From: CAKZQX01 sp034435975
GTDB lineage: Bacteria; Chloroflexota; Chloroflexia; Chloroflexales; Chloroflexaceae
Length of the DNA stretch: 64,000 nucleotides
Reading direction: 5' to 3'
NCBI GenBank assembly: GCA_034435975.1
Contig: DAOTWD010000018.1
Coordinates: 1 to 64,000, forward strand
The notes under the pieces are model-generated. The model was given only the letters and a program-made list of their open reading frames with translations, made no database searches and was not told where the DNA came from. Of this stretch, positions 17,409 to 24,680 are shown piece after piece. Made by a program: the position numbers and the translations under genes. The first letter of the stretch is position 1. Every line of letters starts with the position of its first letter.

Positions 17409-19865
17409 TTAGCCCGTGTTTTGGGATATAAAAGATTGTTGTTGAAAATGTTGAATCAGTGCTTCGAGATGCTCTAGTGCAAAGGGTTTGGCAAGTGACG
17501 GAAGCCCCAGTTGTGCTAGCCGTGATTGGGTCAGGGGGCTGAGCGTATCCCCCGTAATAAACACCATACGCGATACCATATCTGGATATTGCTCGCGTAT
17601 AACGCGATAGAGATCAAAGCCGCTGATCCCGGGCATTTTGACATCACTGAAGATCAAATCAAACCTATCGCGCTTCAGGGCCTGCAGCGCTGCCTCACCA
17701 CCGGTGACGACCAGTGCACGGTGCCCCAGGTCGTGTAACAAGCGGGCGATGAGTTTGCCAACCGGTTCTTCATCATCGACGACCAGCACATGATAAATCA
17801 AATCAGATTCGGTGCCGCTGATGCCCTCGACCGGTAGAGGATGCTCCACCACTGGTTGCTCGATCTGTAATGGCAGTTCGACATGCACCGTGGTACCTTC
17901 GCCGACGGTGCTTTCCGCCCAGATCCGCCCATGATGTTCCTGAATAATCCCAAAACAGATCGAGAGTCCCAGTCCAGTACCTTGCCCAACCGGTTTGGTG
18001 GTAAAAAATGGGTCGAAGATACGGGTGAGGTCACGTTCAGGAATACCAACGCCGGTATCACTAATTTCGACCTTCAGTACCTCCGACCCTGATAACGCAC
18101 CGTTCAGCCCCTCACCAATATCGGAACGAGCTGTTCCCTTATACGTACGAATTGTCAGCGTCCCAGAGTCACACCGAGACATCATCGCCTGATGCGCATT
18201 ATTGATCAGATTTAGAAATACCTGTTGGAGCTGATGGGGATCGGCAACCGTTGGTGGCAGGTGCGGATCATATTTGGTCACGACTTTAATATTGTCCACC
18301 CGTAGTTGGTAGGCCCGTAACTGGTAGGTACTCTGTAAGATTTCGTTAAGATTGACTGTTACCCGCTCTGGTTTGTGTTCACGCGCAAAAATGAGCAGCC
18401 CCTGAACAATCCGTGCTGCTCGTTCGGCCTGCACATGAATGTTGCGCAAGTCCTCAATAGTGCGTTCAGAAAGCGTCTTATCGCGGAGCAGGAGTTGTGC
18501 ATAGCCACTGATACTGGTCAACGGATTATTTAATTCATGAGCCACCCCGGCGACGAGCTGGCCGATAGCTGAAAGCTTTTCGGCCTGTATCAGTTGTTCC
18601 TCCAGGTGGCGGCGTTCGGTCAGATTACGGGCAATACAGTGCAACTCTTTCACCTGCTGACCGACATAGATACATCGGGTACTCACTTCAAGATACAGCA
18701 GTTCTTCATCACGCCGCAGCAGCTCCAGTTCAAACGGGGATACCGCATTGCCCTTCAATAATTCGTCAAACCAGGCCCGCACACTCTCCCAGGACGTTGG
18801 TGTACAGATATTCGACAACGGTTGACCCTGTAAATCTGCTAGAGAATAGCCTGTCAATTGTTGGCCAGCTTTATTAATACTGGTCATACACAGATTACGA
18901 TCCAGTGTAAAGATAACATCATAAGCATTGGTAAACAGATCACGATAGCGCTCTTCACTCTGTTTAACCTGTAAATACAGGCGCGCATTTTCAATGGCAA
19001 TGGCTGCATAACCGGCCAGGGTCGAAAGCAAATACTGGTCATTATCGTTAAACCCGCGATCTGATTGTTGATTATCAACTGCCAGGACACCAATGACCTC
19101 TTGCCCAACCATCAGCGGTACCTGAATAATCGAGCGTACCAGAAAGCCGGTTTTGACCTTGAGCACCATGCCCGTCTCACCCTGGTTTATGCGAATTGGC
19201 TTACCCGTGCGTACCACCTGCCCGGCCAGGCTATCGTCGATCGGCATACGCAAGCGCTGGGCACGCTGTTCACCCAGGTTTTTTGCAGCACGCAGATACA
19301 ACTCGTCGGTGTAGTTATCACGCAACAGCAAAAAGCCCTCTTCGGCGCGGGTAATATACACACCGGCCTCCACTATCCGCTCCAGCAGTTCCTCCAGATC
19401 CATCAAAGTAGTGACCGATTTGCCAATACTGTAGAGTACCGTCAATTCCTGAACACGCTGCTGCAAATGGCGGGTGAGGCGATCGCGCTCGCTTTGCAAC
19501 CGACGTTCACGCAACGCTTTGTCAATGACCATCTGTGCCTCAGTATCACTGAAGGGCTTGATCATATAGTTACGCGCACCAAGCCGAAACGCCTCAACCG
19601 CGATGCCCTCCGAGCCATGGGCTGTCATCAAAATAACCGGCACATCATACCCTTCCTGGGCAATCAGCCGCAAGAGGTCGAGTCCGCTAATATCAGGGAG
19701 TTGAAGATCGAGCAGTATCAGATCGGGCAACTTCTGCCGTAGACGCTGTAAACCCTGCCGTCCAGTATTCGCAATGATTGCATGGTAGCCAAGGTCTGGT
19801 AATACGATCTCGGCCAGCAATTGGCAAATTTGCTCGCTATCATCAATTATGAGGATTTCTTCCAT
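17409..19865 (-). CDS. Hybrid sensor: REC-GAF-PAS-histidine kinase-REC
   Basis: A soluble 818-residue protein. In order: receiver (about 1-120, phospho-acceptor D53 in LLDLQLPDISG), a short coil, GAF domain (about 140-300), PAS domain (about 310-430), HisKA with H443 in AGVAHELNNPLTS, HATPase_c (about 540-670, with N-box NLINNAHQA and G-boxes DTGVGIPE and GQGTGLGLS), and a second receiver (about 690-810, D741 in IFSDVKMPGISG). No membrane segment is seen, so it senses an internal cue or receives phosphate from another kinase through the N-terminal receiver. The output may be phosphotransfer to an unlinked partner. It is followed by the IF-2B family gene in the same direction. Confidence 0.92.
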   Translation of the reverse strand: MEEILIIDDSEQICQLLAEIVLPDLGYHAIIANTGRQGLQRLRQKLPDLILLDLQLPDISGLDLLRLIAQEGYDVPVILMTAHGSEGIAVEAFRLGARNYMIKPFSDTEAQMVIDKALRERRLQSERDRLTRHLQQRVQELTVLYSIGKSVTTLMDLEELLERIVEAGVYITRAEEGFLLLRDNYTDELYLRAAKNLGEQRAQRLRMPIDDSLAGQVVRTGKPIRINQGETGMVLKVKTGFLVRSIIQVPLMVGQEVIGVLAVDNQQSDRGFNDNDQYLLSTLAGYAAIAIENARLYLQVKQSEERYRDLFTNAYDVIFTLDRNLCMTSINKAGQQLTGYSLADLQGQPLSNICTPTSWESVRAWFDELLKGNAVSPFELELLRRDEELLYLEVSTRCIYVGQQVKELHCIARNLTERRHLEEQLIQAEKLSAIGQLVAGVAHELNNPLTSISGYAQLLLRDKTLSERTIEDLRNIHVQAERAARIVQGLLIFAREHKPERVTVNLNEILQSTYQLRAYQLRVDNIKVVTKYDPHLPPTVADPHQLQQVFLNLINNAHQAMMSRCDSGTLTIRTYKGTARSDIGEGLNGALSGSEVLKVEISDTGVGIPERDLTRIFDPFFTTKPVGQGTGLGLSICFGIIQEHHGRIWAESTVGEGTTVHVELPLQIEQPVVEHPLPVEGISGTESDLIYHVLVVDDEEPVGKLIARLLHDLGHRALVVTGGEAALQALKRDRFDLIFSDVKMPGISGFDLYRVIREQYPDMVSRMVFITGDTLSPLTQSRLAQLGLPSLAKPFALEHLEALIQHFQQQSFISQNTG

Positions 19866-20711
19866 AGTCTTTAGTGTTCATGTGGAACGAGTTCGGATGG
19901 CGGGACGGTCAGTGCGCTTCGATACGTCATTAGATGCGGCACAACAAGTTCCGGGCCTTATATTGTACAACCAGGTCAGATTAACGACAAACAACGATGA
20001 TGCACTATCATTATACTCAGAGATAGGATAAAAACCAGCGTAACTTTCATCATACCTGTTCATCCCTCTGTGTTCATACCGATTTGTGGAACGACCTGGA
20101 CACACAGCGCCTATCATGCTGGAGTGCGTCGAATATACACCGGCCCCTGATGCAGTTTTTGTATCCAGTGGGGGGCCGTGCTATCGATCACAACGTTCGT
20201 CCCGCACCGGGATGAACAGGTATCGTCACAGGTTGAGCGAGTGGCAGGTCGGTTTCACCGGGAGCAGTATGGAAGCATTGGAGCGTTGGAACGCTCTGAC
20301 GAAGGCCAATCCTATGTGGTGCGGTGAGTGTTCGTACTCGCGCTGTACGTCGTGTCATGTAAAATTGCTCTAGTATGGTATGAACGAACAGGGAGCGTCT
20401 TTTTTCGCCACGTGCCTTACTTTTTTCGCTATGTGCTCTACGTTGATGAATATCTCTTGTAATCGTTCAGGTGCAGTGGTCAGGAAGGGGCATTGTTCCT
20501 CCTGGAGTCTTCTCGGTTTCGAGGGGCCGCAGGCCCCCGCACCCCTACCGGCACAGGTACTGCCTGAACGGTTACTATCTCTTCATTTCTATATGTACTA
20601 TTCTGATCACACTATTCTGGTGTAAATGAAAAAATTTTTATCTTTATCTGGTACTTCTGGATATAGTGGGTATGGTACCTGCGGTGTGGATATAGCAAGA
20701 CTAATGCCTTA
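19866..20711. other. Non-coding stretch upstream of candidate RNA
   Basis: About 850 bases with no convincing gene. It contains a palindrome GAGCGTT-gg-AACGCTC at 20281-20296 and a short hairpin GGGGCC-GCA-GGCCCC at 20523-20537. The promoter of the hybrid kinase should lie near 19866-19950. Confidence 0.4.
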
Positions 20712-20741
20712 TTGAAAAGGGGCACAGATTCATGCTATACT
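20712..20741 (+). promoter_or_regulatory. Promoter for candidate RNA
   Basis: TTGAAA (20712-20717), an 18-base spacer, and TATACT (20736-20741) preceded by TG at the extended position. Transcription would begin at about 20748, heading into the 23-base repeats. Confidence 0.5.
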
Positions 20742-20871
20742 TTAGCCGTAGACGGGAAAGCACAACGAACCACAACGACCAGTTCTAACCCGTACTAAAC
20801 GTTATCATTCATTGTCAGGTTCTTCAGGTTCTTGTTGATACGTGGTTATACGTTTTGATTTGCGCCATCGT

Positions 20872-20974
20872 AGCCGACCATCCAGCAGCAACACAGCCGA
20901 CCATTCAGCAGCAATGCAGCCGACTATCCAGCAGCAGCACAGCCGACCATCCAGCAGCAATGCAGCCGACCATC
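20872..20974. repeat. 23-base tandem repeat, 4.5 copies
   Basis: Units start at 20872, 20895, 20918 and 20941, with a partial unit from 20964. Each begins AGCCGACCATCCAGCAGC; units differ by one to four bases, the last bases alternating between AACAC, AATGC and AGCAC. Units abut directly with no spacers, so this is not a CRISPR array. Confidence 0.9.
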
Positions 20975-21112
20975 TATTATTATTGTAGTATAACAATGCA
21001 GTTCTGTCGCAACTTACGCTTAACCTGAACTCATGAACCAGAGGCTTTACTGCCCAAAAAACCAGTACGTTGTTACGCAATGTGTTGACCGACAACTGAA
21101 GATAACAGATCA

Positions 21113-21144
21113 ACGGCTCTGGCACAATTGCCAGGGCCGTTTTA
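21113..21144 (+). terminator. Rho-independent terminator
   Basis: ACGGCTCTGGCA pairs with TGCCAGGGCCGT (12 bases, one G-U) around a short loop, followed by TTTT at 21140-21143. It ends any transcript coming from the left and lies just before the promoter of the gene at 21191. Confidence 0.7.
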
Positions 21145-21151
21145 ACGATTG

Positions 21152-21160
21152 TGCTATAAT
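21152..21160 (+). promoter_or_regulatory. Extended -10 promoter
   Basis: TGCTATAAT at 21152-21160 is an extended -10 element. A transcript from about 21167 would include the ATG at 21191 but not the earlier in-frame start at 21149, which helps fix the start codon. Confidence 0.6.
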
Positions 21161-21190
21161 ACTGCTAATGTTCAGGATGTTGAAAGGTCA

Positions 21191-21982
21191 ATGATCATTA
21201 TGGTTGCCCTTGCTGCGACACACCACGATCCAGAGAGTCGTCTGTATCATCAAACCAGACGCATATTGCCCCTCCTCTGCACGTTCTATAGCTATATTGC
21301 AATTCTGGTGACACCATCAACGCACACCGAATCCCGTCTTTTGCTCCAGAACGTCGGGGTACGTGTGAGTGATGGACAGTCGGGGGTTTCGCAAGGATAC
21401 ATGCATCTAGGGTTGTGGCGGCGACAAGCGCTTGAACAGGCGTTACGTGGTGCACCCGATGCAACCCATATCCACTGCTGTGATTTTGATCGCGTGCTGC
21501 ACTGGGCCGAGTTTTATCCCGATGAGCTACAGGCAACGCTGAAATATCTGCAGCAGTATGATTTCACAGTACTGGGGCGCACAACGCGAGCTTTTGACTC
21601 GCATCCACGCATCCAGCGCGATACAGAAAGCATTGTGAATCATGTTTTTGCTCTGTGCAGTGGTTTATCCTGGGACGTAACGGCGGGTTCGCGCGGTCTG
21701 TCGCGAGGGGCAGCCGAGGCGATTGTGGGTGCTTGCCTTGATGATACGGTTGGCAATGATTGTTCGTGGCCGCTGTTCATCCGCCGGCAGGCCGGATTGT
21801 CATCGAGCTATGTACCCACCGAGGGTCTGGAGTTTGAAACGCTGGATCGCTATAGCGCTGAAATTGAGGCCCTGGGCAGTGCCGCAGCCTGGATTGCGCA
21901 GATCGATGCTGATCCACAACTGTGGGCTTTGCGGTTAGAAATTGCCCGATTGGGGGTTGAGTCAATTGTTACCTATCGCTGA
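21191..21982 (+). CDS. Uncharacterised protein, possible GT-A-like fold
   Basis: About 263 residues from ATG 21191, chosen because the promoter at 21152-21160 and a GAAAGG site precede it. I do not recognise the family with confidence. The order of features (MVALAATHHDPES at the N-terminus, THIHCCDFDRVLHW with an acidic D-x-D, VLGRTTRAFDSHPRI, and TAGSRGLSRGAA followed by NDCSWP) recalls nucleotide-sugar transferases with a D-x-D metal site, but this is only a suggestion. No signal peptide or membrane helix is seen. It ends nine bases before the DapA-family gene, so the two products probably act in one pathway. Confidence 0.6.
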   Translation: MIIMVALAATHHDPESRLYHQTRRILPLLCTFYSYIAILVTPSTHTESRLLLQNVGVRVSDGQSGVSQGYMHLGLWRRQALEQALRGAPDATHIHCCDFDRVLHWAEFYPDELQATLKYLQQYDFTVLGRTTRAFDSHPRIQRDTESIVNHVFALCSGLSWDVTAGSRGLSRGAAEAIVGACLDDTVGNDCSWPLFIRRQAGLSSSYVPTEGLEFETLDRYSAEIEALGSAAAWIAQIDADPQLWALRLEIARLGVESIVTYR

Positions 21983-21991
21983 GGAAAAGAG

Positions 21992-22885
21992 ATGCGCGAG
22001 TTACATGGAGTTATATGTGCGAGCCTGACTCCTTTTACGAGTAATGTGGGGCCAGTGGATTATGCCTGGTTTGGCGGCCACTTACGGTTTCTCGAGCAGC
22101 ATGGGATCAACGGTGTCCTTCTATTAGGTACGACCGGAGAGGGCCCGTCGCTGGCCTTCAGCGAGCGGCAGCAGGTGCTGGATACGGTTCTGGATGAGCG
22201 GGGGGATCTGGCAGTCATCGCCGGGACAGGGTGTGCGGCACTACCGGAGACGATAGCTTTGAGCCGCTATGCACTCGAACGAGGTGCCGATGCAGTACTG
22301 GTGATGCCGCCCTTTTACTTCAAAGGGGTGACAGAAGCGGGCATGCTGCAGTATTACCGTGCCGTGTGCGATGCGCTGCCGTCTGATGCGCGTCTCTTGC
22401 TCTATCATATTCCGAGTGTCACTGCCGTGCCGATCACACCACTGATTATCGAAGGCTTGCTGGCGAGTCATGGATCACAGTTATACGGGCTGAAAGATAG
22501 TAGCGGTGATATTCAGCATACTACACAGTTGATCCAACGCTACCCGCAGTTACATATTTTTAGCGGGAGCGACACCCAACTGGCCCATGCACTGGCAGCC
22601 GGCGCTGCTGGCGTGATCACGGCACTCTCAAATGTCTGGCCGGATGTGACACGGGCAGTCTTTGATGCCCATCATCAGGGTGGTGATGTCATAGCTCCTC
22701 AGTTACGTCTGACAGCGATACGTCAACTGATTCCTGACCCGACTCCACCTGCGCTTAAGGCGGCACTCCCCTGGCGCAGTGATCTGCCCCGTGTGAGTGT
22801 GCGGGCACCGCTGGTCAATCTGGATGATGATGTGGCAGCAATATTGCGGCTGGCATTAGCCGAGCGGGCAGCGTGCGAAGCGTGA
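21992..22885 (+). CDS. DapA/NanA family class I aldolase, not a typical DHDPS
   Basis: A 297-residue TIM-barrel aldolase of the dihydrodipicolinate synthase/N-acetylneuraminate lyase superfamily. GTTGE (46-50) binds the keto-acid carboxylate, Y138 (LLLYHIP) is the catalytic tyrosine and K168 (GLKDSSGD) the Schiff-base lysine. The arginine that in DapA follows the tyrosine by five residues and binds the aldehyde substrate is V143 here (YHIPSVT). The enzyme should therefore make or split a pyruvate adduct other than the lysine precursor, for instance a keto-deoxy sugar acid or hydroxy-ketoglutarate. It is translated just after the unknown gene at 21191. No other lysine-pathway gene is near. Confidence 0.85.
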   Translation: MRELHGVICASLTPFTSNVGPVDYAWFGGHLRFLEQHGINGVLLLGTTGEGPSLAFSERQQVLDTVLDERGDLAVIAGTGCAALPETIALSRYALERGADAVLVMPPFYFKGVTEAGMLQYYRAVCDALPSDARLLLYHIPSVTAVPITPLIIEGLLASHGSQLYGLKDSSGDIQHTTQLIQRYPQLHIFSGSDTQLAHALAAGAAGVITALSNVWPDVTRAVFDAHHQGGDVIAPQLRLTAIRQLIPDPTPPALKAALPWRSDLPRVSVRAPLVNLDDDVAAILRLALAERAACEA

Positions 22886-22953
22886 TGGGGACGACGGGTG
22901 AAGGGCCTGGCATCAGGTGAACAGAGCCTTACGCCCGGACGGCACTGTGTACT

Positions 22954-23307
22954 CTACGTATGACCGACATGCTTCAAGCTCTGTTGTAGAACTTGTGCAA
23001 TATGATCGTCATCTAGCGCATAGTAGACCTGTTTTCCCTCACGTCGATCTTGAACAATACGCAGGCTACGCAGCAAGCGCAAATGGTGTGAGATAGCTGA
23101 CAGTGACTCCTCCATCTGAAGGAGGCGTGCGAGATCACCAACCGTTAATTCAGCGTGTGACAGTGCGTACAGAAGCCGGACGCGTGTCGGGTCACTCAAC
23201 GCCTTAAAGATTTCAGCCAGGCGGCGAGCATTCTCATCATTCAGCGGATGCGCACGGATGTGAAGTATGCGCTCCGGGTTTGCAAACTGATCCTCGCTAT
23301 GTTCCAT
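22954..23307 (-). CDS. ArsR/SmtB family zinc-type repressor
   Basis: A 117-residue winged-helix regulator. The DNA-reading region is LTVGDLARLL with SLSAISHHLRLLRS. The C-terminal helix shows D100-x-H102-x10-H113-x2-H116, exactly the alpha-5 metal site of zinc sensors such as CzrA and SmtB. The alpha-3 cysteine motif (ELCVCD) is absent (ELTVGD here), which argues against arsenic, cadmium or lead sensing. It lies 12 bases after the DtxR-family gene and is probably in the same transcript. The expected target is a zinc efflux or uptake gene, but none is visible nearby. Confidence 0.9.
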   Translation of the reverse strand: MEHSEDQFANPERILHIRAHPLNDENARRLAEIFKALSDPTRVRLLYALSHAELTVGDLARLLQMEESLSAISHHLRLLRSLRIVQDRREGKQVYYALDDDHIAQVLQQSLKHVGHT

Positions 23308-23319
23308 TCTGTTCCCGTT

Positions 23320-24000
23320 TCATTGCTTTACAAAGATGGTACGAGCCAGACGGCGGTCTAGCGTTTGTGTTGTCTCACCAATACGAATGGACAGTGGCCC
23401 ATCGAAGGGCGCACTATGAACCACAGCAACACGGACGCCAGGGACGATACCCAGTTCAGCCAGATACCGTAAGCGTGCTGCATCTTGATCACGAACGCGC
23501 ACAATCCGCGCATTGTCACCCACTGGCACATCGCTGAGGCGCATATCGTGACTACTCGGTATAGCGCCATCCAGCGTTGGAATAGGGTCACCATGCGGGT
23601 CAAAATCAGGCTGACCCAGGTGTGCCGCAATCCGGGCTTCAAGTTTTTCACTGATATGATGCTCCAGACACTCGGCTTCTTCGTGGACTTCGTCCCAGCT
23701 ATATCCCAGAGCTTCAACCAGATATAACTCGAGCAGCCGATGATGGCGAATGACTTCCAGCGCGATCTTTTCGCCACTGGTGGTTAAGTGTACCCCCTGA
23801 TAGGGGGTGTGGGTGACAAGGTTCATTTCCGCCAGGCGCTTGATCATGCCCGTAACTGAGCCGGGCTTAAAGCCACCAAGTTGTTCACCCAGCAACGACG
23901 TTGTCACCTCATCACCCTGTTGTTGCAGGGTGTAGATCGCTTTGAGATAATCTTCAATCGCTGGTGTAACGCGACGTGTATGTTCATCTGGTGGGGTCAT
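23320..24000 (-). CDS. DtxR/IdeR family metal-dependent repressor
   Basis: A 226-residue regulator in three parts: an N-terminal winged helix (about 10-70, with LGGFKPGSVTGMIKRL), a metal-binding dimerisation domain (about 72-145) and a C-terminal SH3/FeoA-like domain (about 150-226). Metal-site motifs are VIRHHRLLELYL and HEEAECLEHHIS, and DPHGDPIP is typical of the iron-type DtxR/IdeR branch, where a Cys or Met occupies the primary site; manganese sensing of the MntR type cannot be excluded. The gene begins at 24000 with AGAGGAAAGG upstream. Co-transcribed with the zinc-type ArsR gene, it suggests joint iron and zinc control. Confidence 0.88.
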   Translation of the reverse strand: MTPPDEHTRRVTPAIEDYLKAIYTLQQQGDEVTTSLLGEQLGGFKPGSVTGMIKRLAEMNLVTHTPYQGVHLTTSGEKIALEVIRHHRLLELYLVEALGYSWDEVHEEAECLEHHISEKLEARIAAHLGQPDFDPHGDPIPTLDGAIPSSHDMRLSDVPVGDNARIVRVRDQDAARLRYLAELGIVPGVRVAVVHSAPFDGPLSIRIGETTQTLDRRLARTIFVKQ

Positions 24001-24603
24001 TATACTCTACCTTTCCTCTACATATCTACCCAGTTGGGCGTGGCCTGGATCTCCTACGCATAGCACAGGTACAATATGATGGCTAAGTCGTAACTGTTCC
24101 GGTGGGGTGGTCTGGAGAGGCATTGTGTTTCGCAGCGGCCTGCGATCCTCGCCAACCCTGCTGTGGCGAAACTTCCCATGAACGGTTACGCACAGTCTGC
24201 AAATGAGCCAATAACCACGATTGATCCAGTTCAACGCAGGAGTCGTACCTGGCGGGATATGAGCAACTGTTGAAAGCTTACCATACTCTATGCCTCTGTG
24301 TCTATGTCTATGATCCAGAGCATGCCCTGTGTACAGGAAATATGTGCTGGCCGGTATGTTCGATGCTGATTCGTCGAGTCCACCGTCCACCCATTCTGGT
24401 CTATGAACAGGCGGGCGACGGGCCGCAAAGCCCCGCCCGCGCGGGCGACCGTGCCCGGCCCGTGAACCAGGCTATCGTGTACCTTTTGTTAGCGACATGA
24501 TGTAGGGCAGGAAGTTATGCTATGTGTGGTCGGATGTGTGATTATATTGGTGGACGGTGGATGTAGTCGTATGGATCAGGGGCATGCATATGCCGTGGCG
24601 TCA
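24001..24603. other. Non-coding gap
   Basis: About 600 bases between the DtxR gene (start) and the end of the giant secreted protein gene. It is GC-rich near 24410-24470, with GGGCCGCAAAGCCC-like sequence resembling the other GC palindromes of the window. No gene is seen. Confidence 0.35.
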
Positions 24604-24638
24604 GGACGGGTGCCACCACCGAGTAGTGACACCCGTCC
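24604..24638 (-). terminator. Stem-loop downstream of giant secreted protein gene
   Basis: GGACGGGTG (24604-24612) pairs with CACCCGTCC (24630-24638), with a further CAC/GTG pairing inside. It sits 43 bases past the stop codon at 24681. There is no T-run on the minus strand, so termination is inferred from position only. Confidence 0.45.
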
Positions 24639-24680
24639 GAAGGATTCAGCCGCTTTGTGCTTTGCGTTCAGCCGCTTTAA

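Larger units (their letters stand above)
20748..21144 (+). ncRNA. Candidate non-coding RNA with 23-base tandem repeats
   Basis: A stretch of about 400 bases bounded by a good promoter on the left (20712-20741) and a hairpin terminator on the right (21113-21144), with no credible plus-strand reading frame. Its centre holds 4.5 copies of a 23-base repeat (20872-20974). The repeat length is not a multiple of three, which argues against a coding repeat. Repeated short motifs in a free-standing transcript suggest a protein-binding or antisense RNA, but this is inference. It could instead be only the decayed upstream region of the gene at 21191. Confidence 0.4.

Noticed and set aside
20872..20974. 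Possible CRISPR array
   Set aside because: The 23-base units abut with no spacers, and no cas gene is present.
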